57,848 bases of DNA, taken from NCBI GenBank assembly GCA_017472325.1, contig JAFUQM010000030.1, positions 1 through 57,848 of the forward strand, read 5' to 3'. Of the stretch, positions 35,327 through 45,183 are shown in pieces. This DNA comes from Lachnospiraceae bacterium. Its GTDB lineage: Bacteria > Bacillota > Clostridia > Lachnospirales > Lachnospiraceae. Below the pieces are notes generated by a model. It was given only the letters and a program-made list of their open reading frames with translations, made no database searches and was not told where the DNA came from. The position numbers and the translations under genes were made by a program. Every line of letters begins with the position of its first letter. The first letter of the stretch is position 1.

Positions 35327-36520
35327 CTATTTTACAAGCGCTTCTGTTTGTCTAGCAATAGCAAGTTCTTCGTCTGTTGGCACAATCATCGTTACTACTT
35401 TAGAACCTTCATCAGATAAAATCACTTCTTCGCCACGGATTTTGTTGCGTTCTGGATCAATGTTCGTACCGAGATATCCGAGGTATTCTCCAATCATTGC
35501 TCTTACCTGCGCATTGTTTTCACCAATACCAGCAGTAAATGCAATAACATCCACACCATTCATAGCAGCTGTATATGCACCGATATATTTTGCAACTTTA
35601 TAAGCATATGCTTCTAATGTCATCTTTGCTTTTTCATTACCAGCGTCTGCAGCATCTCCCAAGTCTCTGAAATCACTGGAGACACCTGATAAACCAAGAA
35701 CACCTGATTTCTTGTTGCAGATACTTAATACTTCATCAGCAGAGATATGTTCTTTTTCCGCTAAGAATGTTACGATTGCTGGGTCAATATCACCACTTCG
35801 AGTACCCATAATCAGACCCTCGAGCGGAGTAAGTCCCATACTTGTATCAATAGATTCTCCATTCTTAACTGCAGAAATACTTGCACCATTGCCTAAATGG
35901 CACACAATAATTTTTAAATCTTTTCTATCTTTACCAAGAATCTCCGCAGCTCTCTGAGAAACAAAATCATGACTTGTTCCGTGGAAACCATAACGTCTTA
36001 CTTTGTGCTTCTCATAATATTCATATGGAAGACCATACATATATGCCTTTTGTGGCATTGTCTGATGGAATGCTGTGTCGAATACACCTACCATTGGCAC
36101 GCCTGGCATAATCTCTTTACAGGAATTGATACCAATTAAGTTAGCCGGATTGTGAAGTGGAGCAAGATCATTACATTCTTCAATTGCTGCAATCACTTCA
36201 TCATTCAGCACAACAGAGCTTGCAAACTTCTCTCCACCATGTACGATTCTATGTCCTACTGCATCTATCTCATCTAAGGATTTGATAACGCCAACTGACG
36301 CATCTGTCAGTTTTTCAATTACCATCTTTACTGCAACGGTATGATCTGGCATATCCACTTCTGTTTTTACTTTATCGCCACCCATTGGCTGATGTGTAAT
36401 GCAGCTTCCGTCGATGCCAATTCTCTCACACAAACCTTTTGCAAGAACTTCTTCTTTGCTGCTGTCAATAAGCTGATACTTCAATGATGAACTTCCACAG
36501 TTAATTACTAAAATATTCAT
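35327..36520 (-). CDS. ackA: Acetate kinase
   Basis: A 397-residue enzyme that makes ATP from acetyl phosphate in acetate fermentation. Signatures are the N-terminal VINCGSSSLKYQL, the phosphate-binding RRYGFHGTSHDFV and CHLGNGASI, and GMTxLEG-like GLTPLEGLIMGTRSGD. ATG 36520 follows GGAGAG; the frame extended to 36556 has no good site. Unusually pta is not adjacent. The 5' leader holds the tandem 37-bp hairpins, which may affect its expression. Confidence 0.95.
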   Translation of the reverse strand: MNILVINCGSSSLKYQLIDSSKEEVLAKGLCERIGIDGSCITHQPMGGDKVKTEVDMPDHTVAVKMVIEKLTDASVGVIKSLDEIDAVGHRIVHGGEKFASSVVLNDEVIAAIEECNDLAPLHNPANLIGINSCKEIMPGVPMVGVFDTAFHQTMPQKAYMYGLPYEYYEKHKVRRYGFHGTSHDFVSQRAAEILGKDRKDLKIIVCHLGNGASISAVKNGESIDTSMGLTPLEGLIMGTRSGDIDPAIVTFLAEKEHISADEVLSICNKKSGVLGLSGVSSDFRDLGDAADAGNEKAKMTLEAYAYKVAKYIGAYTAAMNGVDVIAFTAGIGENNAQVRAMIGEYLGYLGTNIDPERNKIRGEEVILSDEGSKVVTMIVPTDEELAIARQTEALVK

Positions 36521-36565
36521 TTTCTTTGACTCTCCTTCCATGCTTGCCTGACTCATGCCTTCACA

Positions 36566-36787
36566 CCAAACGACAGTGCGCTTCGCGAACTGTCTTATTG
36601 GACCAAACGACAGTGCGCTTCGCGAACTATCTTATTGGACCAAACGACGGCACGTTTCACGAGCTGTCTTATTGGACCAAACGACGGCACGCTTTACAAA
36701 CTGTCTTATTGGACCAAACGACGGCACGTTTCACGAGCCATATTATGGGCTAATAACGGATGCTATGCTTTACAAGCCATCCTTATG
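36566..36787 (-). repeat. Tandem 37-bp hairpin repeat in the ackA leader
   Basis: Units begin at 36566, 36603, 36640, 36677 and 36714, a strict 37-bp period, with a decayed sixth from 36751. On the minus strand each core runs from GACAG to CTGTC (or CCGTC) around a GAA or AAA loop. Pairs change together between units (T-A to C-G, C-G to T-A) or become G-U, so the hairpin is conserved in the ackA-sense RNA. The joint TTGGTCCAA is itself a small dyad. Peptides read through this stretch are repeat artefacts. Confidence 0.85.
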
Positions 36788-36789
36788 TT

Positions 36790-36825
36790 AAAAAAGGGTA
36801 ATTACGCAGGTCACGCAATTACCCC
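36790..36825 (-). terminator. Terminator after proS
   Basis: GGGTAATTGCG and CGTAATTACCC pair on the minus strand and are followed by TTTTTT. It separates proS from the repeat array and ackA. Confidence 0.85.
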
Positions 36826-36925
36826 TGTCACTATACTATTATATTATCACATCTGATTTCTAACAGCAATGGACTAGATTAGATTTCTCTGATATTGTAC
36901 ATTGTAACACCGCATCCTGCATATT

Positions 36926-38359
36926 TTAGTACGCTCTGCCCCAATATACCATTTTCTTAGCTGGTTTGTTACAGTATACACAAGTGTCAGATAAGCATTC
37001 CTGCTCGAATGGCATACATCTGCTCGTTACACCCATGTCCTCTTTAATCTGTTCTTCACATGCTCTTTCGCCACACCACATAGCTTTTACAAAGCCTGTT
37101 TTCTCAGCAAAAGTTTTTACGAATTCGTCTTTATTTAATGCTGTGTATGTGTGTTCTTTGACATGTGCACGCGCTCTTTCTAACATCTCACTTTGTATTG
37201 TATCAAGAAGTTTTGTAACTTCCATTTCGAGTGCATCAAGAGATACTTCGATTTTCTCTCTTGTATCACGACGTACAAGCACGCATTTATTTGCTTCGAT
37301 ATCTTTTGGTCCGATTTCCACACGAACTGGGATGCCACGCATTTCAGCTTCTGAGAATTTCCATCCTGGACTCTTATCACTGTCATCTACTTTTACACGG
37401 AAATTAGAAAGTGCAGCTTTCAATTCATATGCCTTATCAAGCACACCTTCTTTTTTCTGCTGGATTGGTACAATCATAACCTGTGTTGGTGCTACCTTTG
37501 GTGGAAGCACAAGACCTGAATCATCACCGTGTACCATGATAATCGCACCAATAATTCTTGTAGACATACCCCAGGACGTCTGATGTACGTATTTTAATGT
37601 GTTATCTTTATCTGTAAACTGGATGCCGAATGCTTTTGCAAATCCATCACCAAAGTTGTGGCTTGTACCTGACTGTAATGCTTTTCCATCGTGCATCAAT
37701 GCTTCGATAGTGTAAGTAGCTTCTGCACCAGCAAATTTTTCTTTGTCTGTTTTACGTCCTTTGATAACAGGAATTGCTAATACTTCTTCACAGAAATCCG
37801 CATATACATTTAACATCTGCTCTGTTCTTACTTCTGCATCTTCTGCTGTTGCATGTGCTGTATGTCCTTCCTGCCACAAGAACTCTCTTGAACGAAGGAA
37901 AGGTCTTGTTTCTTTTTCCCAACGTACTACAGAACACCACTGGTTGTATACCTTTGGAAGATCACGGTAAGACTGGATATCTGTTTTGTAAAAATCACAG
38001 AATAATGTCTCGGATGTAGGTCTTACACACATTCTCTCCTGTAATGGATTCAGTCCGCCATGTGTTACCCATGCAACTTCTGGTGCAAAGCCTTCTACAT
38101 GGTCTTTCTCTTTCTGTAAAAGACTTTCTGGAATAAACATTGGCATATATACGTTTTCTACACCTGTTGCCTTAAATCTGTCATCTAACTGTCTTTGGAT
38201 TAACTCCCAAATAGCATACCCTGCTGGTTTAATAACCATACATCCTTTTACGTTAGAATAATCAATTAATTCCGCTTTCTTTACAACGTCTGTATACCAT
38301 TGTGCGAAATCTGTTTCCATAGAAGTAATCGCTTCTACTAATTTCTTCTCATTTGCCAT
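36926..38359 (-). CDS. proS: Prolyl-tRNA synthetase (short, archaeal/eukaryote-like type)
   Basis: A 477-residue class II synthetase that charges tRNA-Pro. Its length and lack of the INS editing insert place it in the archaeal/eukaryotic-like group, which many Clostridia use. Class II motifs are visible: motif 2 [23 protein letters not shown] and motif 3 [16 protein letters not shown]. The C-terminus carries Cys pairs ([10 protein letters not shown]). ATG 38359 follows AGGAG; a longer frame runs back into the leader. Expression is controlled by the T-box upstream. Confidence 0.95.
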   Translation of the reverse strand: MANEKKLVEAITSMETDFAQWYTDVVKKAELIDYSNVKGCMVIKPAGYAIWELIQRQLDDRFKATGVENVYMPMFIPESLLQKEKDHVEGFAPEVAWVTHGGLNPLQERMCVRPTSETLFCDFYKTDIQSYRDLPKVYNQWCSVVRWEKETRPFLRSREFLWQEGHTAHATAEDAEVRTEQMLNVYADFCEEVLAIPVIKGRKTDKEKFAGAEATYTIEALMHDGKALQSGTSHNFGDGFAKAFGIQFTDKDNTLKYVHQTSWGMSTRIIGAIIMVHGDDSGLVLPPKVAPTQVMIVPIQQKKEGVLDKAYELKAALSNFRVKVDDSDKSPGWKFSEAEMRGIPVRVEIGPKDIEANKCVLVRRDTREKIEVSLDALEMEVTKLLDTIQSEMLERARAHVKEHTYTALNKDEFVKTFAEKTGFVKAMWCGERACEEQIKEDMGVTSRCMPFEQECLSDTCVYCNKPAKKMVYWGRAY

Positions 38360-38451
38360 TGTCTCCTGGCTCCTTTCTCCTAATTGTTCATATTTGTAAT
38401 CATGCGCATCCTCACAAAGCGCCTTTGCTTCATAAAAATTGCCCATGAAGT

Positions 38452-38706
38452 AAAAAAAGCGGCACGCCTCTATCCCTACAAGGGACCAAAACTGGCGGTA
38501 CCACCCTACTTAATGCTTCTGCATTCTCTTCTCTTACCGTTAACGCCGATGCTACGCTGTATTTTCATACAGAACTCCGAGGTAGGTTCCAGCCGCTCCA
38601 CTTAAAAATCTCACACCAAATGATTTTCTCTCTGAAAGCTTCCAGACTGTACTAGTCCTCTTCTTCGTCATATTACATATAAAATGCGGTCATTCACATC
38701 TAGATT
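38452..38706 (-). ncRNA. T-box leader of proS (Pro specifier CCU)
   Basis: The minus-strand leader has the T-box sequence AGGGTGGTACCGCC (38507-38494) and then a terminator stem (GGTACCGCC against GGCGTGCC) ending in a run of seven T (38458-38452). Stem I includes the AGAGAG-type bulge and a specifier loop GAACCTACC, where CCT at 38586-38584 would read uncharged tRNA-Pro. Uncharged tRNA would stabilise the antiterminator and switch on proS. Confidence 0.9.
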
Positions 38707-38713
38707 ACTTTTG

Positions 38714-38742
38714 ATTGTATTGTAAGAAATTAAAAATGTCAA
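38714..38742 (-). promoter_or_regulatory. Promoter of the T-box/proS transcript
   Basis: TTGACA (38742-38737) and TACAAT (38719-38714) are 17 bp apart on the minus strand, directly before the T-box. Confidence 0.8.
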
Positions 38743-38794
38743 CCTGCATTTACAGGAATTCCTAAGAAAGCTGACACAGATATGACATTAAGCA

Positions 38795-39835
38795 TCAAGG
38801 TAACTGGCTCTCTTGGTAAATTTCTTTGATGAAAAGAAATGTTAATGGTCCAAAAATAACTCCCGCTAATCCGTATATTTTCAGTCCGGCATAGATACTA
38901 ATTAGAATATACAATGGAAATATTCCCATTTTTTCACCAATGAGTTTTGGTTCTAGGAATTCTCGTGCCACAACGCATACAACATAAATGAGTACACAAA
39001 TAATTGCTTTTGTAATTTCTCCTTCCAAAAGCTGCCAGAACGCAATCGGTAATAGTATAATTCCAGTTCCGATAAATGGAAGCATATCCATAAAGCCAAT
39101 GAGAATTCCAAGCGAAATTGCACTATCAATTCCCGCAATCAATAAACCCAACATGCAGATGCTGGCTATAATCATCAGGATAACAAGCTGCGCCCGCAGA
39201 AACTGAAGAATGCCCGTTATCATTTTGTGATATACATCTGCTGCAATCCGATAACATTCCGTTCCTCTTAGAGAATTTTTCATTGCTTCATAATCTTTTG
39301 CCAGAAGCACAGCCCCGATAAATGTAAGAAATAAAAAAGCAATCATTGCTCCTATCAGTTTTACATATGTTAACGATTCATTCATTAATTTTGGAATGAT
39401 ATTCACCTGCAGATTTTCAATAAAAATTGTAACTTGATCTAACACAAGATGCTCCATCTGGTCAGCATTAATTCCTAGTCTGTTCTCCGCCATCTGACTA
39501 CAATCTCTTACAAAAATGCAAAACATATTCTCAAAGGAATCCATTTGTAAAACTAAATTTCCCCCATAGCTACAAACCCATGCCACTACCTGCCACAATC
39601 CGACAAGCAATAGCAGCATTACAAACAATAACAATCCTGCTGTAAATACACTTTTCTTGATATGAAACTTTTTCTCTATTTTGACAAGCAACGGGTATAG
39701 GGGTATTACAATCAAACCTGCTACGAGGAATGGCATAAACATAGGAACAATATATTTCATCGCAAAAATTACCAAAATGCTAATTCCTGCAAGATACACA
39801 TATTTCGGATTTATTTTAGCAAAAAAATTACCCAT
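38795..39835 (-). CDS. AI-2E family (PF01594) membrane transporter
   Basis: A 346-residue protein with about eight membrane helices in the AI-2E/YtvI layout. Landmarks are the paired N-terminal helices with PMFMPFLVAGLIVIPLYP, a central soluble stretch, and the C-terminal GFMDMLPFIGTGIILLPIA and PKLIGEKMGIFPLYILIS. The family includes AI-2 exporters, sodium/proton antiporters and the sporulation protein YtvI, so the substrate is open. ATG 39835 is preferred (AGGTGG upstream) over GTG 39844. Confidence 0.85.
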   Translation of the reverse strand: MGNFFAKINPKYVYLAGISILVIFAMKYIVPMFMPFLVAGLIVIPLYPLLVKIEKKFHIKKSVFTAGLLLFVMLLLLVGLWQVVAWVCSYGGNLVLQMDSFENMFCIFVRDCSQMAENRLGINADQMEHLVLDQVTIFIENLQVNIIPKLMNESLTYVKLIGAMIAFLFLTFIGAVLLAKDYEAMKNSLRGTECYRIAADVYHKMITGILQFLRAQLVILMIIASICMLGLLIAGIDSAISLGILIGFMDMLPFIGTGIILLPIAFWQLLEGEITKAIICVLIYVVCVVAREFLEPKLIGEKMGIFPLYILISIYAGLKIYGLAGVIFGPLTFLFIKEIYQESQLP

Positions 39836-39879
39836 ACACTTCACACCACCTGTGCTTAGTATGGGTAATCCACTTCTAT

Positions 39880-41502
39880 TTATTCTATTTCTTTTCCTTT
39901 TTCATCACGTATCATTGCCTCTCCAATACCGAATAAAATAAACATAAACGGCGTACAGAGTACCTGTTGATAACAGAACGTATTATGCCCCATGTAGGAA
40001 AGAGCGCATAACGCAATTGCAAATACAAATGGTCGAACCGTGCTCTCCTTAGAGAAACGACGAATCGCAATGATGAAAATGCTGATATAGGCAATTGCAC
40101 CAAGCAAACCATAGCATATAAAAATATTCATCCACTCGTTATGCGAATTGGTAAGTTTGGTTTTTCCCCATTCCGCCTGAAGTCTTTCTGCATATTCCGG
40201 TACGCTGTAACTATAAGCAGAATAACAGTCTGGACCAACACCAATTAATTTTTGCCCTATCGAAAAATCATTCCACATATCTGCTGTATGCTTCCAGGTT
40301 GAACCTCTTCTGTTTCCCCACGCATCATCAAAATATAAATATTGATTATAGGATACAAATCCTTCTGTATTACCAGAATTAATATTGTGTGTATTTACGG
40401 CAACAAAAAGAATCATGCCTAAAACAGCAGCGCCGCAAACGCCCACCGTTATATTTCTAACAATACACCATTTTGTAATATCAAGTTTTCCAGCCTTTTC
40501 AAGACAACAAAATCCTACGTACAATCCAGCCACAACAACAAGTGCAATCCATGTTTCAACACTCTGTGACATAAATGTAGAAATACGGTCTAGCTGTATC
40601 GCCCTATCCTTAAATATAATCTGCAAAAGACCCATTACTTTAAAGTCCGCAAGCATCAACAATAATACTTCCAAAAAGCGCTTCATTTTTTCATTGGACG
40701 CAAAGGAAACCCAAAACAAGGCTAGTAACAAAAGTACAAGCGAAATAAAAGCACTATCACTATTCTGTGTTACCACAGTTGCAAATGCAATAACTGAATA
40801 AACTGCTGCCAGAATACGGTATTTTTTATTCATGCAATACCAGAATAAATAAATGCCAATCGGATAAATCGTACAGACAAAACTAGAATACCACGTCGCC
40901 TGTCCAAGTGTTGATAAAAACTGTAATATCTGCCACTCTTTCAGTCCATCATACATATGAAGCGGGTCAATCATAAAACGATGTAAAATTGCCAGTATAA
41001 AAGTTCCTGCTGAACCAAGTAAAATATAGAGAATCACCCGGTTTTTTCTTTTCCAAATGCGTGATATCAGAAAGTAAAATAGCACAAAAAATAGCTGTGC
41101 CTGCATCCCCATAAACCATCCATTTGCACCTTCCCACGCCTCAGCGCGAAAATCGGAAAACAAATATGATATCGTTGCACATATCCCATAGACAAAAACA
41201 GCACGATCAAGCGCGGATGCCTTCTGCCATATTTCTTTTACAAAATTCAAATTAAACGTTACTCTTTTTTGTCTGACACATACAATGCCATAAATGCATG
41301 CCAGCAGCAATACACAGACAATCATTGCAATCGCTGATACACGAAAAAATTCATATTTGCGTTGTCCCATTTTTACAAATCCTGTTCCTCTATAAAACGG
41401 ATAGATGAAAAACATCGCAATAAAATATAGTTCTAATATATGATTCTGTATATGTGGAATTATGATTTCCAATGTTGATTTTTTCTGTTTCTTCTTTTTC
41501 AC
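39880..41502 (-). CDS. O-antigen ligase/Wzy-like polytopic membrane protein
   Basis: A 540-residue protein with around twelve membrane helices and a large extracytoplasmic loop near residues 380-460, the layout of the O-antigen ligase/Wzy_C family. The loop contains KLIGVGPDCYSAYSY and then NSHNEWMNIF, typical of the conserved region. Such proteins polymerise or attach glycans outside the membrane. The start is GTG 41502 behind AAAGGAAAAGG. No glycan synthesis genes are adjacent, so the glycan is unknown. A diverged paralogue sits at 56014-57570. Confidence 0.82.
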   Translation of the reverse strand: MKKKKQKKSTLEIIIPHIQNHILELYFIAMFFIYPFYRGTGFVKMGQRKYEFFRVSAIAMIVCVLLLACIYGIVCVRQKRVTFNLNFVKEIWQKASALDRAVFVYGICATISYLFSDFRAEAWEGANGWFMGMQAQLFFVLFYFLISRIWKRKNRVILYILLGSAGTFILAILHRFMIDPLHMYDGLKEWQILQFLSTLGQATWYSSFVCTIYPIGIYLFWYCMNKKYRILAAVYSVIAFATVVTQNSDSAFISLVLLLLALFWVSFASNEKMKRFLEVLLLMLADFKVMGLLQIIFKDRAIQLDRISTFMSQSVETWIALVVVAGLYVGFCCLEKAGKLDITKWCIVRNITVGVCGAAVLGMILFVAVNTHNINSGNTEGFVSYNQYLYFDDAWGNRRGSTWKHTADMWNDFSIGQKLIGVGPDCYSAYSYSVPEYAERLQAEWGKTKLTNSHNEWMNIFICYGLLGAIAYISIFIIAIRRFSKESTVRPFVFAIALCALSYMGHNTFCYQQVLCTPFMFILFGIGEAMIRDEKGKEIE

Positions 41503-41584
41503 TGCCTTTTCCTTTCCTAGTGAAACGTTACCGTATTTTGTATGATTATTTATTCAGCAGATTATGATATCTGGTAAAACAATA

Positions 41585-42250
41585 TTACATAAGTCCACCA
41601 AAAATACTACTTTGGGGAGCTATGGTATAGGACATCTTTTTGCCTGTCACTGGATGCATAAATTCCAGATTGTATGCGCATAACGCAATATTTTTGACCT
41701 GGTACCGCTCAGATAATATGACAGAAGCGTCATTACCATATTTACTATCACCCAAAAGCGGATATCCTCTATGTGACATCTGCACCCTGATTTGATGATG
41801 TCTTCCTGTAACAAGTGTTACTTCTATAAGAGCAAGCGTATCTTTTGTATTCACTACCCGATAAGAAAGTTCAGACCTTTTAGCGTCCTTTACATTCTTC
41901 TTCACAACACTTGACGTATTCGTCTTACTGTCTTTTCGCAAATAGTCGACAAGTACTTCTTGTTTGGGAAGGTTTTCTGCTGCTACCACTGCATAATATT
42001 TTTTATTCATCTGGTTATTTGCTATCTGTTTACTCAATGCGGCTGCCGCCTTTTGCGTTTTTGCAAACACTAAAAGACCTTCCACTGGCTGGTCAAGACG
42101 ATGAATCATACCAATGTAAGGTCCTTTTATATAATTTCTTAATTCACTCAGCACATCTTTCTGCCCGATTTTATCTGTCTGGGTCGCCATACCGGCAGGT
42201 TTTCGGCAGACAATGATATGCTCATCTTCCATCACAATCTCTGTTCTCAT
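41585..42250 (-). CDS. RluA-family RNA pseudouridine synthase
   Basis: A 221-residue protein with the RluA catalytic motif MIHRLDQPVEGLLVF (Asp about residue 47; the usual TSG is replaced by VEG), and the family patterns VTGRHHQIRVQMSHRGYPLLGDSKYG and CAYNLEFMHPVTGK. There is no S4 domain. The target rRNA or tRNA position cannot be predicted. GAGGAG precedes ATG. It is downstream of the two-component genes on the same strand. Confidence 0.9.
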   Translation of the reverse strand: MRTEIVMEDEHIIVCRKPAGMATQTDKIGQKDVLSELRNYIKGPYIGMIHRLDQPVEGLLVFAKTQKAAAALSKQIANNQMNKKYYAVVAAENLPKQEVLVDYLRKDSKTNTSSVVKKNVKDAKRSELSYRVVNTKDTLALIEVTLVTGRHHQIRVQMSHRGYPLLGDSKYGNDASVILSERYQVKNIALCAYNLEFMHPVTGKKMSYTIAPQSSIFGGLM

Positions 42251-42313
42251 CTAACTTCTCCTCAGTATCAAAACACACCTGAGTAGATAGCTGCTGCTTT
42301 TTGCCAGAATGCG

Positions 42314-43003
42314 CTATATTTTAAAGCGGTATCCAACACCCCAGATTGTTTCGATATATTGTGGATTTGCAGTATCGAACTCGATTTTCTCACGAATTTT
42401 CTTAATGTGTACTGTAACTGTTGCAATATCTCCAATGGAATCCATATCCCAGATTTCACGGAAGAGTTCTTCCTTTGTAAATACATGATTTGGATTCTCT
42501 GCAAGAAAGGTCAGTAAATCGAATTCTTTTGTTGTAAATGCTTTTTCTTCTCCATTAATATATACTCTTCTGGCAGTTTTATCAATACGAATGCCACGAA
42601 TTTCTACAATATCATTTTCTTTTAAATGACTTCCTACAAGTCTGTTATATCTTGCCAGATGCGCTTTTACTCTTGCCACAAGCTCACTTGGACTAAAGGG
42701 TTTTGTCATATAATCATCCGCACCAAGTCCAAGACCTCTGATTTTATCAATGTCTTCTTTTTTGGCAGATACCATAATAATTGGAATATTTTTTTCCTCA
42801 CGGATATTCTTACATACTTCAAAGCCATCCATACCCGGAAGCATCAAATCAAGAACAACAAGGTCAAATTGTTCCTTCAATGCTTTGTCCAGTCCAACAT
42901 CTCCTGCGTTGGCAATCTCGACTTCAAATTCACTTAGCTCCAAATAGTCTTTTTCTAATTCTGCGATTGCTTCTTCATCTTCAATAATTAATATTCTACT
43001 CAT
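42314..43003 (-). CDS. OmpR-family response regulator
   Basis: A 229-residue regulator with a receiver domain (phospho-acceptor Asp52 in VVLDLMLPGMDGFE; Lys in MTKPFSPSELVARV) and a C-terminal winged helix (FTTKEFDLLTFLAENPNHVF ... TVTVHIKKIREKI). ATG 43003 follows GGAGG. It starts 49 bp after the stop of the histidine kinase and forms a two-component pair with it. Confidence 0.94.
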   Translation of the reverse strand: MSRILIIEDEEAIAELEKDYLELSEFEVEIANAGDVGLDKALKEQFDLVVLDLMLPGMDGFEVCKNIREEKNIPIIMVSAKKEDIDKIRGLGLGADDYMTKPFSPSELVARVKAHLARYNRLVGSHLKENDIVEIRGIRIDKTARRVYINGEEKAFTTKEFDLLTFLAENPNHVFTKEELFREIWDMDSIGDIATVTVHIKKIREKIEFDTANPQYIETIWGVGYRFKI

Positions 43004-43051
43004 ATTTCCTCCATTCTGCCACTTTTGCAGCATTTTGCGAACGACAATGTT

Positions 43052-44530
43052 TTATTTCTCCATCTCTACATATTTTCTTAACACAAAGTGCAAACAGGTT
43101 CCTTCGCCTTCTTTGCTGGTTGCCCATATGTAGCCACCATGATCTTCAATAATCTTCTTTACAATAGAAAGCCCAATTCCACTTCCACCTTGCGAAGAAT
43201 TTCTAGAAGCGTCTGTCCGATAAAAACGCTCAAAAATATTGCCTAAATCCTTCGCTGCAATTCCTTTTCCATTATCTTCGATTTCTATACGAACGGAATC
43301 GATTTCATCCAGAATACGGATATCAATCACACCCTGTTTTTTGTCCATGTATTTTACGCTGTTGCTCACAATGTTATTGATAACACGCTTTAACTGCTCT
43401 GGGTCCGCAATCACAACTGTTTTCTCATCTAACAAATTAGAATAATTTAACTCGATTCCTCTCGATTCCATGTCCAAGCCTATTTCTTCTATACAGTCGT
43501 TAAAATATTCTGAAACTTCTATTTTATGGAAATGATATGGAATTCTATTAGAATCAATTCCCGAATAGATTGTCAGCTCATTGATTAATCTATCCATATC
43601 ATTTGCTTTGTTATAAACAGTACGTAGATATTTGTCCATTTTCTCTGGTGTATCTGCAACCCCATCCATAATACCTTCCATATAGCCTTTGATTGCCGTA
43701 ATGGGGGTTTTTAAATCATGAGAAATGTTACTCACCAGCTCTTTGTTTTTCTTTTCCGCTGCAATTTTTTCTTCTATCGATTCTTTGAGACGAAGACGCA
43801 TATCTTCATAATTCTTATATAAGGTTCCAATCTCATCATCATTTTTGCTCTGCAATGAATAGCTTAGATTCCCTTCTGCAATCTGTTGCATTGCCACATT
43901 TAATTCTTTGATTGGTTCAAATACACCTCTTTGTATCCACGCCGTCAACATCAAAGATGTAAAGAGCAAAATAAGTACAATGGCTATCATCATATCCCGT
44001 AACAACGGTTTCGAGATTAGTGTATGAACACCGGTAATGAGAAATATACTTCCCGGGTCACCATCTTGAAATGTAAAATCCGTTTTTTGCACAAGCTTAC
44101 GCAAATCATTATAGTAATATCCTGCATCAGACTCTGGCGCATCTATACCATATTCCGGCAGGCGGTGATACAAATTCCTTACCATCTGTTCATTCTGTAC
44201 ATAATAAATATCTTTATTTTTTCTAACAAGAATAAAAGAAGATATTTCATTGGCTTGCTGATTCAGTTGTTCCAGATATGCTGCATCCTCGAATCTTGCA
44301 GGATCTGTTGCTATCTGATTTTCAATATCACTTAACATCTCATGTATCTCAGCATCATATTCTTCTGATGCATTCATAAGAGCCGCGCTATCGATTGATT
44401 CCATACTATAAGTATTCTGCACTTCTTTGACAATCATACTCCCTATCATACTAAAGGCTGCTGCTGTCAGTACAAGTGGAAGTGCAAATATAGCGAGGAA
44501 TGTAATTAATAATCTTGTTTTTAATTTCAT
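43052..44530 (-). CDS. Sensor histidine kinase
   Basis: A 492-residue membrane kinase: an N-terminal membrane helix, an extracellular sensor of about 150 residues (residues about 35-180), a second helix, a HAMP domain, a HisKA helix with the phospho-His271 in NISHDLKTPITAIKGY, and an HATPase_c domain (IEDNGKGIAAKDLGNIF; GGSGIGLSIVKKI). It autophosphorylates and passes phosphate to the regulator downstream. The signal is unknown and the sensor domain has no clear family signature. Confidence 0.93.
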   Translation of the reverse strand: MKLKTRLLITFLAIFALPLVLTAAAFSMIGSMIVKEVQNTYSMESIDSAALMNASEEYDAEIHEMLSDIENQIATDPARFEDAAYLEQLNQQANEISSFILVRKNKDIYYVQNEQMVRNLYHRLPEYGIDAPESDAGYYYNDLRKLVQKTDFTFQDGDPGSIFLITGVHTLISKPLLRDMMIAIVLILLFTSLMLTAWIQRGVFEPIKELNVAMQQIAEGNLSYSLQSKNDDEIGTLYKNYEDMRLRLKESIEEKIAAEKKNKELVSNISHDLKTPITAIKGYMEGIMDGVADTPEKMDKYLRTVYNKANDMDRLINELTIYSGIDSNRIPYHFHKIEVSEYFNDCIEEIGLDMESRGIELNYSNLLDEKTVVIADPEQLKRVINNIVSNSVKYMDKKQGVIDIRILDEIDSVRIEIEDNGKGIAAKDLGNIFERFYRTDASRNSSQGGSGIGLSIVKKIIEDHGGYIWATSKEGEGTCLHFVLRKYVEMEK

Positions 44531-44572
44531 TGCCTCTAGTCTCCATGCTTTATATTGTCTTTCTCTTTCGTA

Positions 44573-44600
44573 AGTATATCACGAATCCGGACAGTGTTAA
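44573..44600 (-). promoter_or_regulatory. Promoter of the two-component operon
   Basis: TTAACA (44600-44595) and TATACT (44578-44573) are 16 bp apart on the minus strand, about 40 bp before the kinase start. A 7-bp dyad ATTTCTA/TAGAAAT is just upstream at 44629-44650. Confidence 0.6.
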
Positions 44601-44686
44601 TTAACTGTTTGAAATAATATTATTAAATATTTCTAAAACTGTCTAGAAATAGCATTTTATTTTTGTATATTTTTTTAAATTTGGTG

Positions 44687-44738
44687 TTGACAAAGTCGAA
44701 TTTTGCTGATATCATAGCAATAACAGTAATCGTTACTG
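44687..44738 (+). promoter_or_regulatory. perR promoter with Per-box-like dyad
   Basis: TTGACA (44687-44692) and TATCAT (44710-44715) are 17 bp apart. A dyad CAGTAA-TCG-TTACTG (44724-44738) covers the likely transcription start and fits an autoregulatory Fur/PerR site. Confidence 0.75.
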
Positions 44739-44757
44739 ATTTTGAAAGGGGTTATAA

Positions 44758-45144
44758 ATGGCACTGAAATACAGCAGACAAAGAGAAGCAATTAAAGAAT
44801 TTCTTATGGCCACAAAAGAACATCCTACAGCTGATACAGTATATATGACTGTTCGCAAGGAATTCCCAAATATCAGTTTAGGTACTGTTTACCGCAATTT
44901 ATCATTATTAGCAGATATCGGTGAAATTACTAGGCTGCGTTTAGGTGATGGAACAGACCATTTTGATGGTTGTACCGCTCCCCATTACCATTTCATATGT
45001 ATGAACTGTGGCAGTGTGAGTGATTTAGAAACTGATTCCCTAGATTCTATTAATGAAATTGCAGGTAAAAAGTTCGACGGACTTATTGATGGTCACGTTA
45101 CTTACTTTTATGGAAAGTGTGCTAACTGCCATAAGAAATCATAA
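44758..45144 (+). CDS. perR: Fur-family repressor, probably PerR
   Basis: A 128-residue Fur-family protein: a winged helix in the first 75 residues (FPNISLGTVYRNLSLLADIGEI) and a metal-binding dimer domain with the structural zinc Cys pairs C81-x-x-C84 and C121-x-x-C124. Compactness and the neighbouring reverse rubrerythrin favour a peroxide-sensing PerR over an iron-sensing Fur. GAAAGGGG precedes ATG. It and the next gene probably form one unit repressed by PerR itself. Confidence 0.88.
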   Translation: MALKYSRQREAIKEFLMATKEHPTADTVYMTVRKEFPNISLGTVYRNLSLLADIGEITRLRLGDGTDHFDGCTAPHYHFICMNCGSVSDLETDSLDSINEIAGKKFDGLIDGHVTYFYGKCANCHKKS

Positions 45145-45183
45145 AATAACAAAATAATATATTAAGCAAAGGAGATTAAAGTT

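Noticed and set aside
36526..36856. Three overlapping ORFs with repeated peptide motifs
   Set aside because: They are readings of the 37-bp DNA repeat in all frames and have no ribosome sites; 37 is not a multiple of three.
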